DNA from: Pyropia yezoensis
Lineage: Eukaryota; Rhodophyta; Bangiophyceae; Bangiales; Bangiaceae
Direction of reading: 5' to 3'
NCBI GenBank assembly: GCA_009829735.1
Contig: CM020620.1
Coordinates: 2,173,447-2,237,446 of the forward strand
Length of the DNA: 64,000 nucleotides
Of this stretch, positions 49,835 to 60,813 are shown one piece after another (positions within the stretch are counted from its first letter, which is position 1; every line of letters begins with the position of its first letter). Position numbers and translations under genes: made by a program. The notes under the pieces are model-generated. The model saw only the letters and a list, made by a program, of their open reading frames with translations. It had not been told where the DNA came from and did not search any database.

Positions 49835-50210
49835 CTAGCCGCGCCTCGTTGTCACGACCGCGCGAGTCCTCGGAGGTCGGCCAACGGGGGTTGGGTGCTG
49901 TGGCGGGGTCAGTCATGCTCTTAATCCCCGACGGATGCAGTCTGGTTTCAAGTTGGGTGGCCTCTCTTGTATGAATGTTGGACCCTTTACTGCACTGACG
50001 CAGAATTGTCATTGAGCGGATCACGGATTGTGGAGGATGCGCCCGCAGCGATCGAACGTTTTCTACGTGGAGGCTCAATTACGCATATAGACTTACTGAT
50101 AGTCGTTCGGAATCGAAAATAGGAACGTTTCAAGTACCGTACAAAGAGTGGGGATCCCGTCACTGGGCGTATACCTATTCCCCGATACCTCCCACTCCGC
50201 CGTCTCTTCC
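49835..50210. other. Intergenic, AT-richer
   Basis: CTAG flank, then about 370 bp of mixed sequence up to the end of the glycosyltransferase gene. No coding region recognised. It would contain the 3' end signal of that gene. Confidence 0.5.
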
Positions 50211-52535
50211 CTAGGCGTCCTCCCCCTGTCCCCCCGCGTCGTCCGTCTTGCCCTCCGCCTTGTCCACCTCCCCCCCCGCGCCCTCCTCCCCCTGTCTCGC
50301 CTCCTCCACTTCCCCGCTCTCATCTCCCTTCCCCTCCCCAGTCACCGCTGCTGCCGCCCGCCGCTGCCGCACCCCCGCCACAGCCGCCCAAACGGCTGGC
50401 ACCACCACATCCTCGGGCACAACAAACGCGAGGGGCGTCCACCGGCGGGCGCGGTAGCGGCAGGGGGGCACGCCGGCGGCGGCGTCAGCCACCTCTTCGG
50501 GGGTGAGCGTGTCGGCCACCCAGGCTACCTCTCGGCCGCCGTCGCCGCCGCCGCCACCGTCGCCGTCGCCACCCTGGCCGCCGTCGTCGTCGTCGCCACC
50601 GCCAGGCGCGGAGTGGCGGCGCCTGCTGGGCAGCCCCGCCGCGTGGCGGACCTCTGTGCACGGGATGTAGGTGAGGGCGGGCCCCGCCAGGGGCACAAAC
50701 CGCCCCGACCACTCGCGGCTGAGCGTCGCACCCGCCGCCGCCCCCCCCCCCGCTGCCGCCGCCGCCGTCGCCGTCGCCGTCGCCGCCGCCGCGGCCGCGC
50801 CGGCGGCGGCGGCCAGGGCCCCATCCCAGCAGCACCGCCACACCTCCACCACCGCCCCGTCCACGGGGAGGAAGAGGGTATTGACCGTGGCCGCCCCGTG
50901 CGCCGCCACGTACACGTCGGCGGCGGCAAAAGCGGCCGCCTGGGCGGCGAGCGACGTGCCACTGGGGGCGGGGAGGGTGGAGAGGGTGACCCCCGGGAGC
51001 GCCGCCAGCGCCGCCACCACCCCCGTGGTGTTGACCCACACCCGCTTGGCCGCGTCGTCCCGGGTGTAGAGGAGCACCCGGATGGGGGGCGGGGGGGCGG
51101 GGGGGGCGGGGGGGGCGCCGCCGCGGTGGCGGCGGCGGCCGACGTGGGTGCCCGCTGCGGCGGCCAAGGCCGGCGGGGGCGGCGGCCGTTGCATGTGCCC
51201 CCCCCGGCGGAGGTGGCCCAGGATGGCGTGCCGCACAAACGCCAGCGACTGCCGCTGCCGCGCCACGTCCCGGGGCTGGAACGTCCACCGCCCCCGCGGC
51301 CCCGCCGTCTGCACCGCCGACCGCATGGCCGCCAGCCGGTAGTACTCGCCGTCCAGCGCGCGCCCCCACACAAACGAAAAGACGCCCCCCGCCCAGCAGT
51401 GGCGGGCGGCGAGCCACCCCTCCCGGTACACCACCCGCTCGGGGGGCACCGCCGCGGCGACGGTGAGGAGGAGAGCGGTGGTGCCCCACGTGGGCGCCCC
51501 GTCGGCGGCGCCGCCGCCGACCGTCCCCGTGGGGGACCCGACGTCGCTCGCGTCGGGGGTAGCCGCCCAAATGTCTTCCAAAACCACCCACACCCGCCCG
51601 TCGTCGTCGTCGTCGTCGCCAGCCCCACCACCAGCCCCACCCCCACCCCCCCCACCACCACCACCACCGCCGCCGCCGTCGCCGCCGCCGCCGTCGCCTC
51701 CTCCCCCACCCCCAGCGGCAGTGGCACCAGAAAGCTCCACCGCCCCCGCGGGGGCTGCCGGGAAGGTCACCCCAGCCCAGCGGGCCCCCCCACACTGGGT
51801 CAGCACCGCCGCCAGCGGCTCCACGTGGTCGGCGAGCGCGTGGAAGGGGTTTCCCCGCCCCCACCGCGCCGGCGGCGGCACGTGCACCGCCCGGCCGGCG
51901 TGGTAGACGGTGGGGGTGGCGGGGCCGCCCCCCCCCGCGGCGCCCCCGTCGGCGGCGCCCCCCCAGCCGGGGCCGCCCACGCAGTGGCGCACCCGCCACT
52001 TGGCAGAGGGGCCCGTGCAGTTGAGGGGGGGGTGGCCGCGGAGGGGGAGGGCGGGGGGGGGGGCCGCCCCACGGAAGAGGCGCGGCACGGGGGTGGGGGG
52101 GCCGGGGGGGTGGCCAGCGGCGGCGGCGGCGGTGGCGGCAGCGGCAGCGGCGGCGGCGGCTGCGGCAAAGGCCCCCCTCCACACCGTCTGGGGCACGGCT
52201 TGCGCCCACGCGGTGCCCGCCGCCGCCTGGGAGAGGAGGGCAATGACCGTGGTGGCGGCAGCAATGGCAGCCAGGGCGGTGAGGAGGGTGGCCACGCGCA
52301 CCTTGGGCGGCCCCCCCCCCGTGGTAGGGCCGCCAGAGGGGCGGGCCGGCTGGCAGGGGGCAGCCTGGTGGGGGCGGGTGGCCGACCAGGGCGCCCACGG
52401 GCGGTGGCGGCGGGGGATCCCCGGCAGGGGCGGCGTCGGCGGCGCGGCACCCGCCGCCCCAGACGAGGAACGGGGGGAGGGGGGGAGGGGGGGGCGGCGG
52501 AGCGGCGGCCGCACCTCCCCATTCTCCTTGTACAT
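50211..52535 (-). CDS. GT61 (DUF563)-type glycosyltransferase, type II membrane protein (774 aa)
   Basis: The ATG at 52535 (MYKENGEVRPP) was chosen: the upstream frame is a translated GTG microsatellite (poly-His) and unlikely to be coding. A Pro/Arg-rich cytosolic N-terminus is followed by one membrane anchor (about residues 80-103, VATLLTALAAIAAATTVIAL), a lumenal stem of Ala/Gly/Pro repeats, and a catalytic region with VWVVLEDIW, CWAGGVFSFVWGRA, RVLLYTRDDAAKR and, near 520-565, the GT61 signature AADVYVAAHGAATVNTLFLP (HGA at about 546-548) followed by VVEVW. Family members transfer GlcNAc or pentoses in the ER/Golgi; the donor and acceptor here cannot be predicted. Long Gly/Ala/Asp runs interrupt the fold and the C-terminus is an acidic low-complexity tail. 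GC at third positions is very high. No intron was needed to keep the frame. Confidence 0.72.
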   Translation of the reverse strand: MYKENGEVRPPLRRPPLPPSPRSSSGAAGAAPPTPPLPGIPRRHRPWAPWSATRPHQAAPCQPARPSGGPTTGGGPPKVRVATLLTALAAIAAATTVIALLSQAAAGTAWAQAVPQTVWRGAFAAAAAAAAAAATAAAAAGHPPGPPTPVPRLFRGAAPPPALPLRGHPPLNCTGPSAKWRVRHCVGGPGWGGAADGGAAGGGGPATPTVYHAGRAVHVPPPARWGRGNPFHALADHVEPLAAVLTQCGGARWAGVTFPAAPAGAVELSGATAAGGGGGGDGGGGDGGGGGGGGGGGGGGAGGGAGDDDDDDGRVWVVLEDIWAATPDASDVGSPTGTVGGGAADGAPTWGTTALLLTVAAAVPPERVVYREGWLAARHCWAGGVFSFVWGRALDGEYYRLAAMRSAVQTAGPRGRWTFQPRDVARQRQSLAFVRHAILGHLRRGGHMQRPPPPPALAAAAGTHVGRRRHRGGAPPAPPAPPPPIRVLLYTRDDAAKRVWVNTTGVVAALAALPGVTLSTLPAPSGTSLAAQAAAFAAADVYVAAHGAATVNTLFLPVDGAVVEVWRCCWDGALAAAAGAAAAAATATATAAAAAGGGAAAGATLSREWSGRFVPLAGPALTYIPCTEVRHAAGLPSRRRHSAPGGGDDDDGGQGGDGDGGGGGDGGREVAWVADTLTPEEVADAAAGVPPCRYRARRWTPLAFVVPEDVVVPAVWAAVAGVRQRRAAAAVTGEGKGDESGEVEEARQGEEGAGGEVDKAEGKTDDAGGQGEDA

Positions 52536-52651
52536 GAGGCGGCACGGCTGCCGCCCCGGCGGGGATGCCGAGAATCGGGTGCCACGACAAGAGGGGAAGA
52601 GGGGTAAAGGGGACGGTGGCACAGCGGGCGGGTGGCGGGCGGCACGCCAGA

Positions 52652-52746
52652 TGTGGTAGTGGTGGTAGTGGTGGTGATGATGATGGTGGTGGTGGTGGTG
52701 GTGGTGGTGGTGCGGGTGGTGGTGGTGGTGTAGTAGTGGTGGTGTG
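52652..52746. repeat. GTG/GAT microsatellite
   Basis: Near-perfect GTG trinucleotide run with GTA and GAT variants, just upstream of the glycosyltransferase start. On the minus strand it would read as poly-His, which misled the longer frame. Confidence 0.9.
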
Positions 52747-55276
52747 GGGGAGGGCGCGACGGATGCGGGGAGGACGATGGATGGCGGGACGTGGAGGGGG
52801 ACGTTCCCGCCCTGGACGCGCCCCCCCCCCCCCCGGGGGAAACTGCCTCGTTTGCGCAGGCGCTCATCCGTCTGCCCCCCGTCTGCCCCCCAACCCCCCC
52901 GCCCATTGCCCCCCCCCAATAGCTACCCCGCCCCGTATTTTTGCCGCAGCGGCTGCCGCAGCGTCGGCGGACGCTGCCTTGGCGGGAAGCCTCCCCGCAC
53001 GCCGTCCATCCATGCGCTGGCGCTGTTGCCCCACGCAGTTCCGGTCGAGAGGGGATGGCGACGGAAGCAGAGGGTTTGGAGGGGTCGGAGGGGTGGGGGG
53101 GGGGGGGGTCGTTGAGGGGCGGCGGGCCAGAGGGGGGGGAGGAGGCAGCGGGCGCACCTCGTCATCGGCTGCTCTCGCGAGCGCTGGGGATATCCCCGTT
53201 GGCCGTGAAGGGCGCGCGTCGGTGGCGCCGGTCGCAACGCTCTTCGTCGCGCTCGGGTCTCTTCTATTGGGTGGAGGATGGGAGGGGGGGGGGGGGGGGG
53301 GGCGCCGGGCCAAGAGCCCCTGCCCACGTAGCCACACACACACACCCAGCGGCGGGCGGGGGCGCAGCAGCAGCCGCCCGCAGCCGGGGCGGGCCAGTCG
53401 CCGCCATCCACCCTGCACCAGCCCCCCGGCCGTGGGGCCGTTGGGGAAGAAGAGCGGGGGGAGAGGGGCAAAGGGAAGGGAAGGCCGCCCCCCCGGGGTA
53501 GGGCGGCTGTCCCGTCCGACTGCAGTCGGGACCATGGTCCTCTCCTTGTGCCGTTGGGCAGACGTGGGGCGGAGTGACGCCCCTTGCACGGCGATGGCAA
53601 CCAAGACAGAAAACGATGACGGTGGCAGCTGGCTCTCTCTCTCTCAGGGTTGCTACCTACCTAATGCTCTTCTCCCAATTCTGACCGACACGTTCACAAG
53701 TCAAGACTGACTGGGTCCAGGTCAAAAACTTCGATATTCCTCATCCGGCTGAGTGGATGGCAGAGATTCAGTGCACCGCTGCTCAGGGATGACTGGCAAC
53801 AGGAGTGTGCCTGCTTCCCCAACGCGCACGGCGAGCGTTGCTGTGGCAGAGCTCGTGAGAGGCCCTTAAAAAATCAAGACCAAGCTGCAAGACCTCCACG
53901 CCCACCGCTGCGCCCGCCACAGCCGCGCCCATGAACAGGACCACAAGCAGAGCACCTCGTCGCCATCTGGCGAGTCGCCGCCGCCGCTGCCACCGCCGCC
54001 ACCCCCACCGCGTCAGGTACTTTCATGGGCAAAGGGCGGCGGCGGTGCCCCCCGCCGCCTGTCCCGCGTAGCGGTCGACGACGGTCACGTGGAGCGAGTC
54101 GTGGAGGGCGGCCAGCTGGGGCGGCGACGGCGCGCCCCGACGCGGTGGCGGTGACGGGGTAAAGAGCGTTTGCGCGGCGGCGGGTACGCCACTGGTGGCT
54201 GGTTCACCGGCGGCAGCAGCAGCCTGTCGGGGGGGGGCACGAACGGGGGCCCCCGTCGGCGGCGGCCACTGCTGCCGCCGCCGCCGCCACGGCCGCCGTC
54301 CCCGTCAGCGTCCTCTGCAGCGTCCGCGTCACACTGGTCGGGGGAGCGCCGGCCGCCAGGCAAGCCCGCCCCAGCGGCGGTATAGCGGGCATCAAGGGCG
54401 TCGGTGGCGTCAACCCCTTCGGGGTTCTCGTCCGAGGCGGCGGTGGCTTCCACTGGTTGCGCGCCGCCCTATTGCGCCGCCCCACCGCCCACCGCGCCCG
54501 ACGCCGCCTTCTCCCGCGGGGGCGCGCCGCCTATGCCCTCGCTGTGGGGACTGCCGGTAGCCGCGGCTGCAGCGACGCCAGCGCCAAGGATGCCATCCAT
54601 GTAGGCGTCAGGGGCGTCACGGGGCAGTGTGCTACCCCGCACACGAGCTGCGGGGTCACCGGCTGCGGATGGCCGCCCCTCGCAACTGGAAAGCGCCACG
54701 TGGTGCTCTGCTCTCAAACACAGAAAAATGTCAACACGGACTGCAAAACTTTCGACGGCTGCAAGCGACACCGTTGTCGTCCCACGCATGGTGACGTGAC
54801 AACCTCTCGTCTGGGAGAGAGGACGCGTTGAGGCAGTCAGGCCTCCTCGCTGGGCAAGCGCGGCACCGCATCCCCCCCACGGGAACGCCCGCGGCAGCGG
54901 CGGCGGCTGTGGCGGCGGCGGCAGCCGTGTCCATCCTCCCAGTGCCCCTCTGCGCAGACTGCATGTGAAAGGGATGCACGTGGCTGTATGTACTGGGAAT
55001 GCCGGAGCGGCCGCCCGCGACAAGGCGGAAAAAAACCACCCAACCGCCCCCGCGCGGCGGCCCGCGTCGCCAGCCGGGGGGAGGGGAGGCTGCTTGGCCA
55101 ACACCAATCCCCAGCGCGTAAAGCTCCCACGCAGCCGGTATGTAGAGGCGATGCCATGTGGACAGCGCGCCGGTTGGGTGCCCGGGAGACCCCCTCCCCC
55201 CCCAAAAACCAACAAAAACAGCAGGGGCAGCCAAGCGAGGGGCGCGCGGCTCAGACCGGGAAACCACAGCACACGG
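52747..55276. other. GC-rich region without a recognised gene
   Basis: About 2.5 kb. Homopolymers: C14 at 52821-52834, G14 at 53095-53108, G19 at 53284-53302. Long frames exist on both strands but are Gly/Arg/Pro/Ala low-complexity and mirror each other, so none is supported. Parts of 54,085-55,276 on the minus strand could hold downstream exons of the membrane protein gene that ends at 55277. I cannot place splice sites. Confidence 0.45.
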
Positions 55277-56508
55277 CTACAATGCTGCAGGTGCTGTCGA
55301 CGCCGCGGGACCAGTGCTGCTTTGCGTGTCGGCGCCATTGACGGGTGGGCAGCACGCCCACCGCCCGTGGCAACGCGGCGCGTCGGCGGCGGCGGCTGGG
55401 ACGACGTCCGCCGCGGGCGGCCGGCCGGCGCACCCCCCTCCCCCAAGTGGCGTCACCGCGCCCTCAACATCCCCGCCCGCAGCAGCGTCGGTGGTGGCAG
55501 GCGAGGCGGCGGACAGCCCCCGCCCCGCCCCCCGCCCCCAGCGGCACCCCCAAACCGCGCGCAGGCACCCACCGGCAGGCCATACTGGCAGGTAGTGGTG
55601 CTTAAAGTGGTCCCAGCTCATGGGGAGCTCGTTGCGGGCAAAGGCTGCTACCCCCACCGACGCGGCCACCACCTCGGCCACCACCGCCACCGACAGTACC
55701 GCCCAGTCACGGGTGCGGACGGTCGCAAACGCAAACGCTACGTTGCGTGGGTCCTCCAGGTCCACGTCCAAGCCCCACCCGTAGAGCGTCGAGACGAGCG
55801 CCCCCGCCATGAGGCACCGGTACACTGCAGCGCTCGCGGCGGTGCGGCTCACATCCCCCGCCGGGCCAGCGTCAGAAAGTGTCGGGGACGGCGGCAACGT
55901 TGCGCTTAGGACGCCACCCAGACTGAAAGAGTTCCCCTCGTCGTGGTGGCCGTCCCCGTCGTCGTGGCCATTGTCATCGACAGACATGAAGGGTGGCATC
56001 GGTGGTGGCGGGGGGAACCAGCGCCACGGCAGCAGCGCCCGGCCTGATATGGTGGCCGCCACCAGCAGCACCGCCAGTGCCCCCACCTTGGCGTACGCGT
56101 CGGGGGAGGCGGCGAAACTGTCGATGGGCGTCGGCTGGCTTGCCACCTGGCAAATGCGCAGGCCGTAAGACTCTACCAGCCGACCGGTACCGACCAAGCT
56201 TCCGACCACAATGTACAGTAGCAGCAGCACGCTGCCCACCAGGCGGGTTGCCCAGTCACGTGGCCGCCGGTGCCAGTCAGAACTGAACTGATTGCCCATG
56301 AACACGCCCGTAGCGCCCCCAAACAGTAGGTTGAGGGACAGCGTGTCATACTCACACTCCCACATGGCTGTGAAGGAGAAGGTTAGGGCACCCACGTCAG
56401 CGGCGCCAGCAGTACCGACCGGTAGGGGGCGCGCCCGCACGACGCGAGGGTTGGGAGGAACTGGAGGCCCAGGAAGACGACCGTCGCGGCCACTCGAGTC
56501 ACGGTCAT
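55277..56508 (-). CDS. Unrecognised multi-pass membrane protein, gene model incomplete
   Basis: A minus-strand frame carries about five or six hydrophobic segments: LTFSFTAMWECEYDTLSL to GGATGVFMG, RLVGSVLLLLYIVVGSLVG, VGALAVLLVAATISGRALL, YRCLMAGALVSTLYGWGL and WAVLSVAVVAEVVAASVGVA, plus a polar His/Asp loop and a motif MSWDHFKHHYLPVW. A further hydrophobic start, MTVTRVAATVVFLGLQFLPT (ATG at 56508), lies just upstream in another frame, so an intron or an indel must join the two near 56390. A good acceptor (CTAAC, then pyrimidines, then CACAG) ends at about 56363, but no donor restores the frame. After HYLPVWPAG the frame becomes low-complexity, suggesting a donor (GTGGGT) there and missing 3' exons. 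Six segments with a WHRRP loop loosely recall PAP2-type phosphatases, but no catalytic motif was found. Function unknown. Confidence 0.5.
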
Positions 56509-56813
56509 GGCGGGGTGTGGTGGCCGGTCTTCGAAAAGGATGGGGGGGAAGACGTGGGGGGGGTGCAGGAGGTGGCGCAGTCTTGGCATGAGGGGGGAGC
56601 GGACGGACGGGCGGACAGGGAGGGGTCAGAGGGAATGGCCGAGAGACCGAGCGTGGCCAGGGCGGGTGGGATCCTCGGATACCGCTGTTAAAAAGCTTTT
56701 CGTGGCATTTTAACAGAATTTTTAAAGATCGACGCGTGAGGAGGATCCTCCGGTTGCGACCACTTCCGCAGCAAACACCAAAACGGCCCACGGCTGCGTC
56801 GGCCGCCAGACTC
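56509..56813. other. Spacer between the membrane protein and POL5-like genes
   Basis: About 300 bp. The part at 56,690-56,740 is AT-rich (TTTTAACAGAATTTTTAAAG) and probably holds the POL5-like 3' end or the start region of the membrane gene, which is transcribed in the same direction. Confidence 0.5.
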
Positions 56814-59800
56814 CTACGCTGCCGTGCGGAGAGGGACGGGGAAGCCCCGCTGCCTACAACAGGCCGCCATTGCCTCCACATCCGCTGGCGTCCACGCCGC
56901 TGCCCCCGGGCCGTTGGCGCCGTCCGTCCCCACCAGGGCCACCGACACAAGGCCCACCACCTCCTTCCAGCGGGCGGCCTTGCCGCCCAGCGGGTCCCGG
57001 CCGTCCCCCCCCCCCTCCTGGCCGCCGCCGACGGCGGCAACGACGGCCATCACCGCGTCGCGGGCGGCGGCCCAGACGTCGGCCCGCACGGCGGTGGCGG
57101 GCGGCGCGGCGGCGAGCCCCCGGCTGAGCTCCCCCACCAGCCCCGCCCGTACGTACGCGCTGGTGCCGCCGTCTGCCACCGCGGCGGCGGCGGCGGCGGC
57201 CAGGCGCGCCGCCACCCCCGCGGGGGCCCCCCGGAGCGCCGCCTCCACCCCCCCACCGAGCCAGCGGCGCCCACGGGAGCGGGTGTAGAGGGCGAGGGCG
57301 GCCAGCGCGGGTGCGGCCGCCACCTCCTCTTCGTACGGCGCCCCGTCGCCGGCCGGCGGCGCGTGCACGTACACGGCAGAGGCCGCCCGAAGGGCGGCGG
57401 CCGCGGCGGTCCGTAGGGCCGCCGACAGGGCCGCCGCGGGCGCAGCGGCCGCGGCGGCCACCACCGCGTCGGCCACCTGGGCGCCCACGGGGGCGCCGCC
57501 AAGGACGCGGCCGAGGACTGCCGGCGTGCGGGTGACGTGCTTGGCCAGCACCTCCCCAGACCGGACCGCCGCGTCGGGCGCCGCGGCCGCTGCCGACACG
57601 AGGCGTGGTGCCAGGGAGAGGAGGCCCGCCGCGGCGGCCGTCACGGCCGCCGACGGCGGGCCGTCTGCACACGTACCGGCACGGACGGTCGTCACGACCC
57701 GCCGGCAGGAGCGGGCGTAGACAGCGACAAGCTCCAGCGCCCGCTGACGGGTGGCTACCGCCGCTCGGCGACGGCGAGCCGCCGCGGCGGGCGCGCCGCG
57801 CTTGGCGGCAAGAAGGGAGATGTAGGCGGCGAGGCTGGCGTCGTAGCGGGCAAGCGTGGCGGGGTCCTCCGAGTCGGGGTCGACGCCGCTGTCGCCCGAC
57901 GACGTGCTCTCGTCATCACTGTCGCTGCCGCTGGCACTGCCCTCCATCGCATCGCCGGCGGCGGCTGCCGTAGGTGATGGCCGCTCAGCTGGGTCAGCCT
58001 CGCCGCTGCTGCCACTGTCATGGTCACTGTCGCTGCCATCATCGTCGTCCTCATCGCTGTCTGTGTCAGCCATGCTGCTGCCGTCAGCGCTTCCGTCTCC
58101 CCCTTCCTCTTCCCCATCCTCCTCCTCATCCGCATTGACAGCTTCCGCGTCAAACGCAGCAAATAGCACGTCGAGAGCGTCGCCGTCGACACCCCCAGCC
58201 ACAACCAGCTCCCGCCAGACCGCGGCCACTGCGTCGCGCAGCGGTGCGGATGGGGTGGCAATCCCAGCAAGCACCACGCGCACAAGGTGGCCCGCGGGTG
58301 ACAGCCCGCCGGTGGCGTCCCCGTCGTGGTCCGAGCCTGTGCCACTGCTCGAGTCGTCGTCGTTGTCGTTGTCGACCATCATGGGCAGCCCCTCGGCCTC
58401 GCCGGCATAGACGGCACCAAGCGCCACGCGCAGAGCAGAGAGGAGGTCAGAGAGATAGGGACCGAGTTCAGCATCCTCTGTGGTGCTGGTCTTGAACATC
58501 CTACTCGCGTCGGCACCGGCGCGTGCATCGCCATCGACGTCGCCGTTGTCGTTCACACCCTCATCGCCGGCGGCACGGTCAGTGCCAAGTAATATCCGGG
58601 CGAGACGCACAACAGATAGCAGCGCTGTGAAGGCGGCGGTCACCGAGGGCGGCATGGCCGGCGAATCGGCCGAGGGCGGAACAGCCAGCAGCCCCGCGCA
58701 CTCAGCCTCCGTCGCCGCCGCCGAAGCAGATGGGCTGCGGCCGCTGTCGTCGTCGTCATCACTGTCTTCGCTGCCCCCGCTGTCATCATCATCGTCCTCG
58801 TCCGCTTCCTCGTCCTCGTCCATATCCTCGTCCGCGTCAGTGCCATCGGCCGAGCCTCCGGGGCCCACCAGCCCCATGTCGTCCTCGGCAGCAGCCAGGC
58901 GAGCGAGTGCCTCGGCAGCAAGCACACCTACCCCCCCCTCCCCGCTTGTCGACAAGAGTCCAAGGAGCTTACGGCCTGCGAGGTCGGCCATGGCGGGCGT
59001 CACAGCGTTGGCTGCGCCCGGTCGGCCGCGGGCAACAATGGACGCCAGCGCAGACACCACCGCCACCGCCCGTCCAGGAACGCCACCGCCGCCGTCGCCG
59101 CAGCCGTCGCCGTCGCCGTCGCCGCCCCCTCCGCCGTCGCTGTCACTGTCCTCCCCGTCCGCCCCCCCGCGGCCGCTGACCCCACCACGGCCGCTGCCAC
59201 CACCCGCCGCGGCCGCCGCCAGCACGTCCAGTGCCGCCGCGTCGGCCGCCGCGCTGCGCCACGACGACCGCAGCACCGCCTCGACGGCGGATACCACCGC
59301 TGCCACGTCAGCTGTGGCAGCCAACGACCGCAGCGCCGCGACGCCCAATGCCCGTCCCACAGCGGGGGTGGCGGTCGCCCACTCGAGCACCGCCGCCGCC
59401 GCGGGTGCGCCCGTGGCGGGTGGCAAGGACGACAGCGCAGCCGCAATGGCGGGGCCCGCCGACCGCCCAGCAGCTGTGACCGCCTCTGACCGCGGCGCCT
59501 TGTCGTCGGCGGCGGGCCGCCGCGACAGGTGGGGGCGACGGCCGCGGCCACCCCCACCGCGGCCCAGGCGGCGGCCACCGCCCCTGTCGCCGCCGCCGCC
59601 GCCGCCAACGGCAGCAACGAGCGCCGTCGCCGCGGCCGGGCTCAGCACCCCCCGCATGGCGACGGCGCGGCCCTTGGCCGACGGCACCGTCGCGGCAAGC
59701 ACCACCCCCACGGGGAGGAGCACCAGCCCAGCCGCGCGCTTGCCCGCCGACCCCCCCGCGCCGAGCAGGCCCCCCGTCACGCCCCGAGCCCAGAGCGCGG

Positions 59801-60813
59801 CGAGCGCCCCCCCCCCCCCGCCGCGACCACCGCCCGCCCCGCCGACTGCCACGCTGCAGCGACCGTCTCAGCCGCCGCCGGGGCGGGAAAAGCCCCCCCC
59901 AGGGGCGCGGCCAGGGCAGAGGTCAGCAGGGCACCCCCCCCCGTGTCCAGGCGGCCGTACAGGCCAGCCAGCCAGCCAGGCGACGGCGCCAGGCCTGCCG
60001 CGTCGAGGGCGGTGGCTAAGACCAAGCCGTCGGCGGCACCAGACCGGGCGGTCGCCCACGCCACCGCCGCGGACGTGGCGGCGGGGCACGCGGCCGCCGC
60101 GTCGCGGCGGCGGGCGGCAGCGGCCACCGCCGCTGCCGACGCAGGCGGATGCGGGGGGGTGCCCAGCAGGGTGGTTGCCACGGCGGCGGCGGCGTCGCCA
60201 AGTCCCCACCGGCCGCCGCCGGTGGTGGCGGTGGCGGCGAGGGCGCTCATGGCCGACGCGAGGGCATCGTCACCCAGCGGGGGCACCCCCCCCCCCCCCC
60301 CCCCCCGGCGGCGCCTCCCCCACCGTCGCCCTCGACGATGGCGCGCACGACGGCGGCGGTCGAAAAGAGGCGGCCGAGGGCGGCCTCCCGCAGGTTGACC
60401 CCCTCCCCCCCCCCCGCCGCGCCCGAGCGGCCTTTGTAGTGGGCGGCGATGGCCGCGACGGCCGCGTCGGGGGAGAGGTCCGCCAGCGGGGTGCCCGCCG
60501 AGGCGGGCGACGCGGCCGCCCGGAGCGCCGCGGTGGTGGCGGCGGCAAAGCCCAGCCGCGCGCACCCCGACGCGGAGGCGGTGCCCTTGACCAGCCGGCG
60601 GAGCGCGTAGGCCACCCCCGCCGCCGACGCGGTCGCCAGGGCGGCGACGAGCGCGGTCGCCGCCGCGGCGCGGTCGGCGGGGGAGGCGGCGGTGAGGGCG
60701 TCAAAGAGGCGGAGGGTGGGGGAGGGGAGGGGCAGGCGGCTGCTCCCAGAGGGGGGAGGCTTGCCGGGGCGGGGGGGGGCAGCCGCCACCGAGGTCACTG
60801 CGCTGGCGGCCAT
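56814..60813 (-). CDS. POL5/MYBBP1A-like nucleolar protein, frame changes at two poly-C runs
   Basis: Three minus-strand frames join end to end. The first, from the ATG at 60813, has the family N-terminus (AYALRRLVKGTASASGCARLGF). A C21 run (60286-60306) shifts into the second (MSALAATATTGGGRWGLGDA onward). A C13 run (59807-59819) shifts into the third (ALAALWARGVTGGLLG onward), which holds ARLAAAE, two very acidic Asp/Glu/Ser stretches (DEDMDEDEEADEDDDD and similar), and the family block LARYDASLAAYISLL followed by RQRALELVAVYARSC. Total is about 1,330 residues, in the family's range. POL5/MYBBP1A proteins are HEAT-repeat-like nucleolar factors in rRNA transcription and ribosome assembly, not active polymerases. 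The frame changes at homopolymers are most simply assembly length errors; slippage or micro-introns are less likely. Confidence 0.75.
59807..59819. repeat. C13 homopolymer inside the POL5-like gene
   Basis: The reading frame changes by one base here. On the coding strand it reads as a Gly run on both sides. Confidence 0.9.
60286..60306. repeat. C21 homopolymer inside the POL5-like gene
   Basis: The longest single-base run in the window. It joins the first and second frames of the gene. Confidence 0.95.

Noticed and set aside
50148..52607. 819-codon plus-strand frame rich in Arg, Pro, His and Gly
   Set aside because: It is the complement of the glycosyltransferase gene and has no domain; GC-rich codons leave the other strand free of stops.
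52536..52919. 128-residue N-terminal extension with poly-His on the glycosyltransferase
   Set aside because: It translates the GTG microsatellite and a frame with weak coding character; the ATG at 52535 fits a type II membrane protein.
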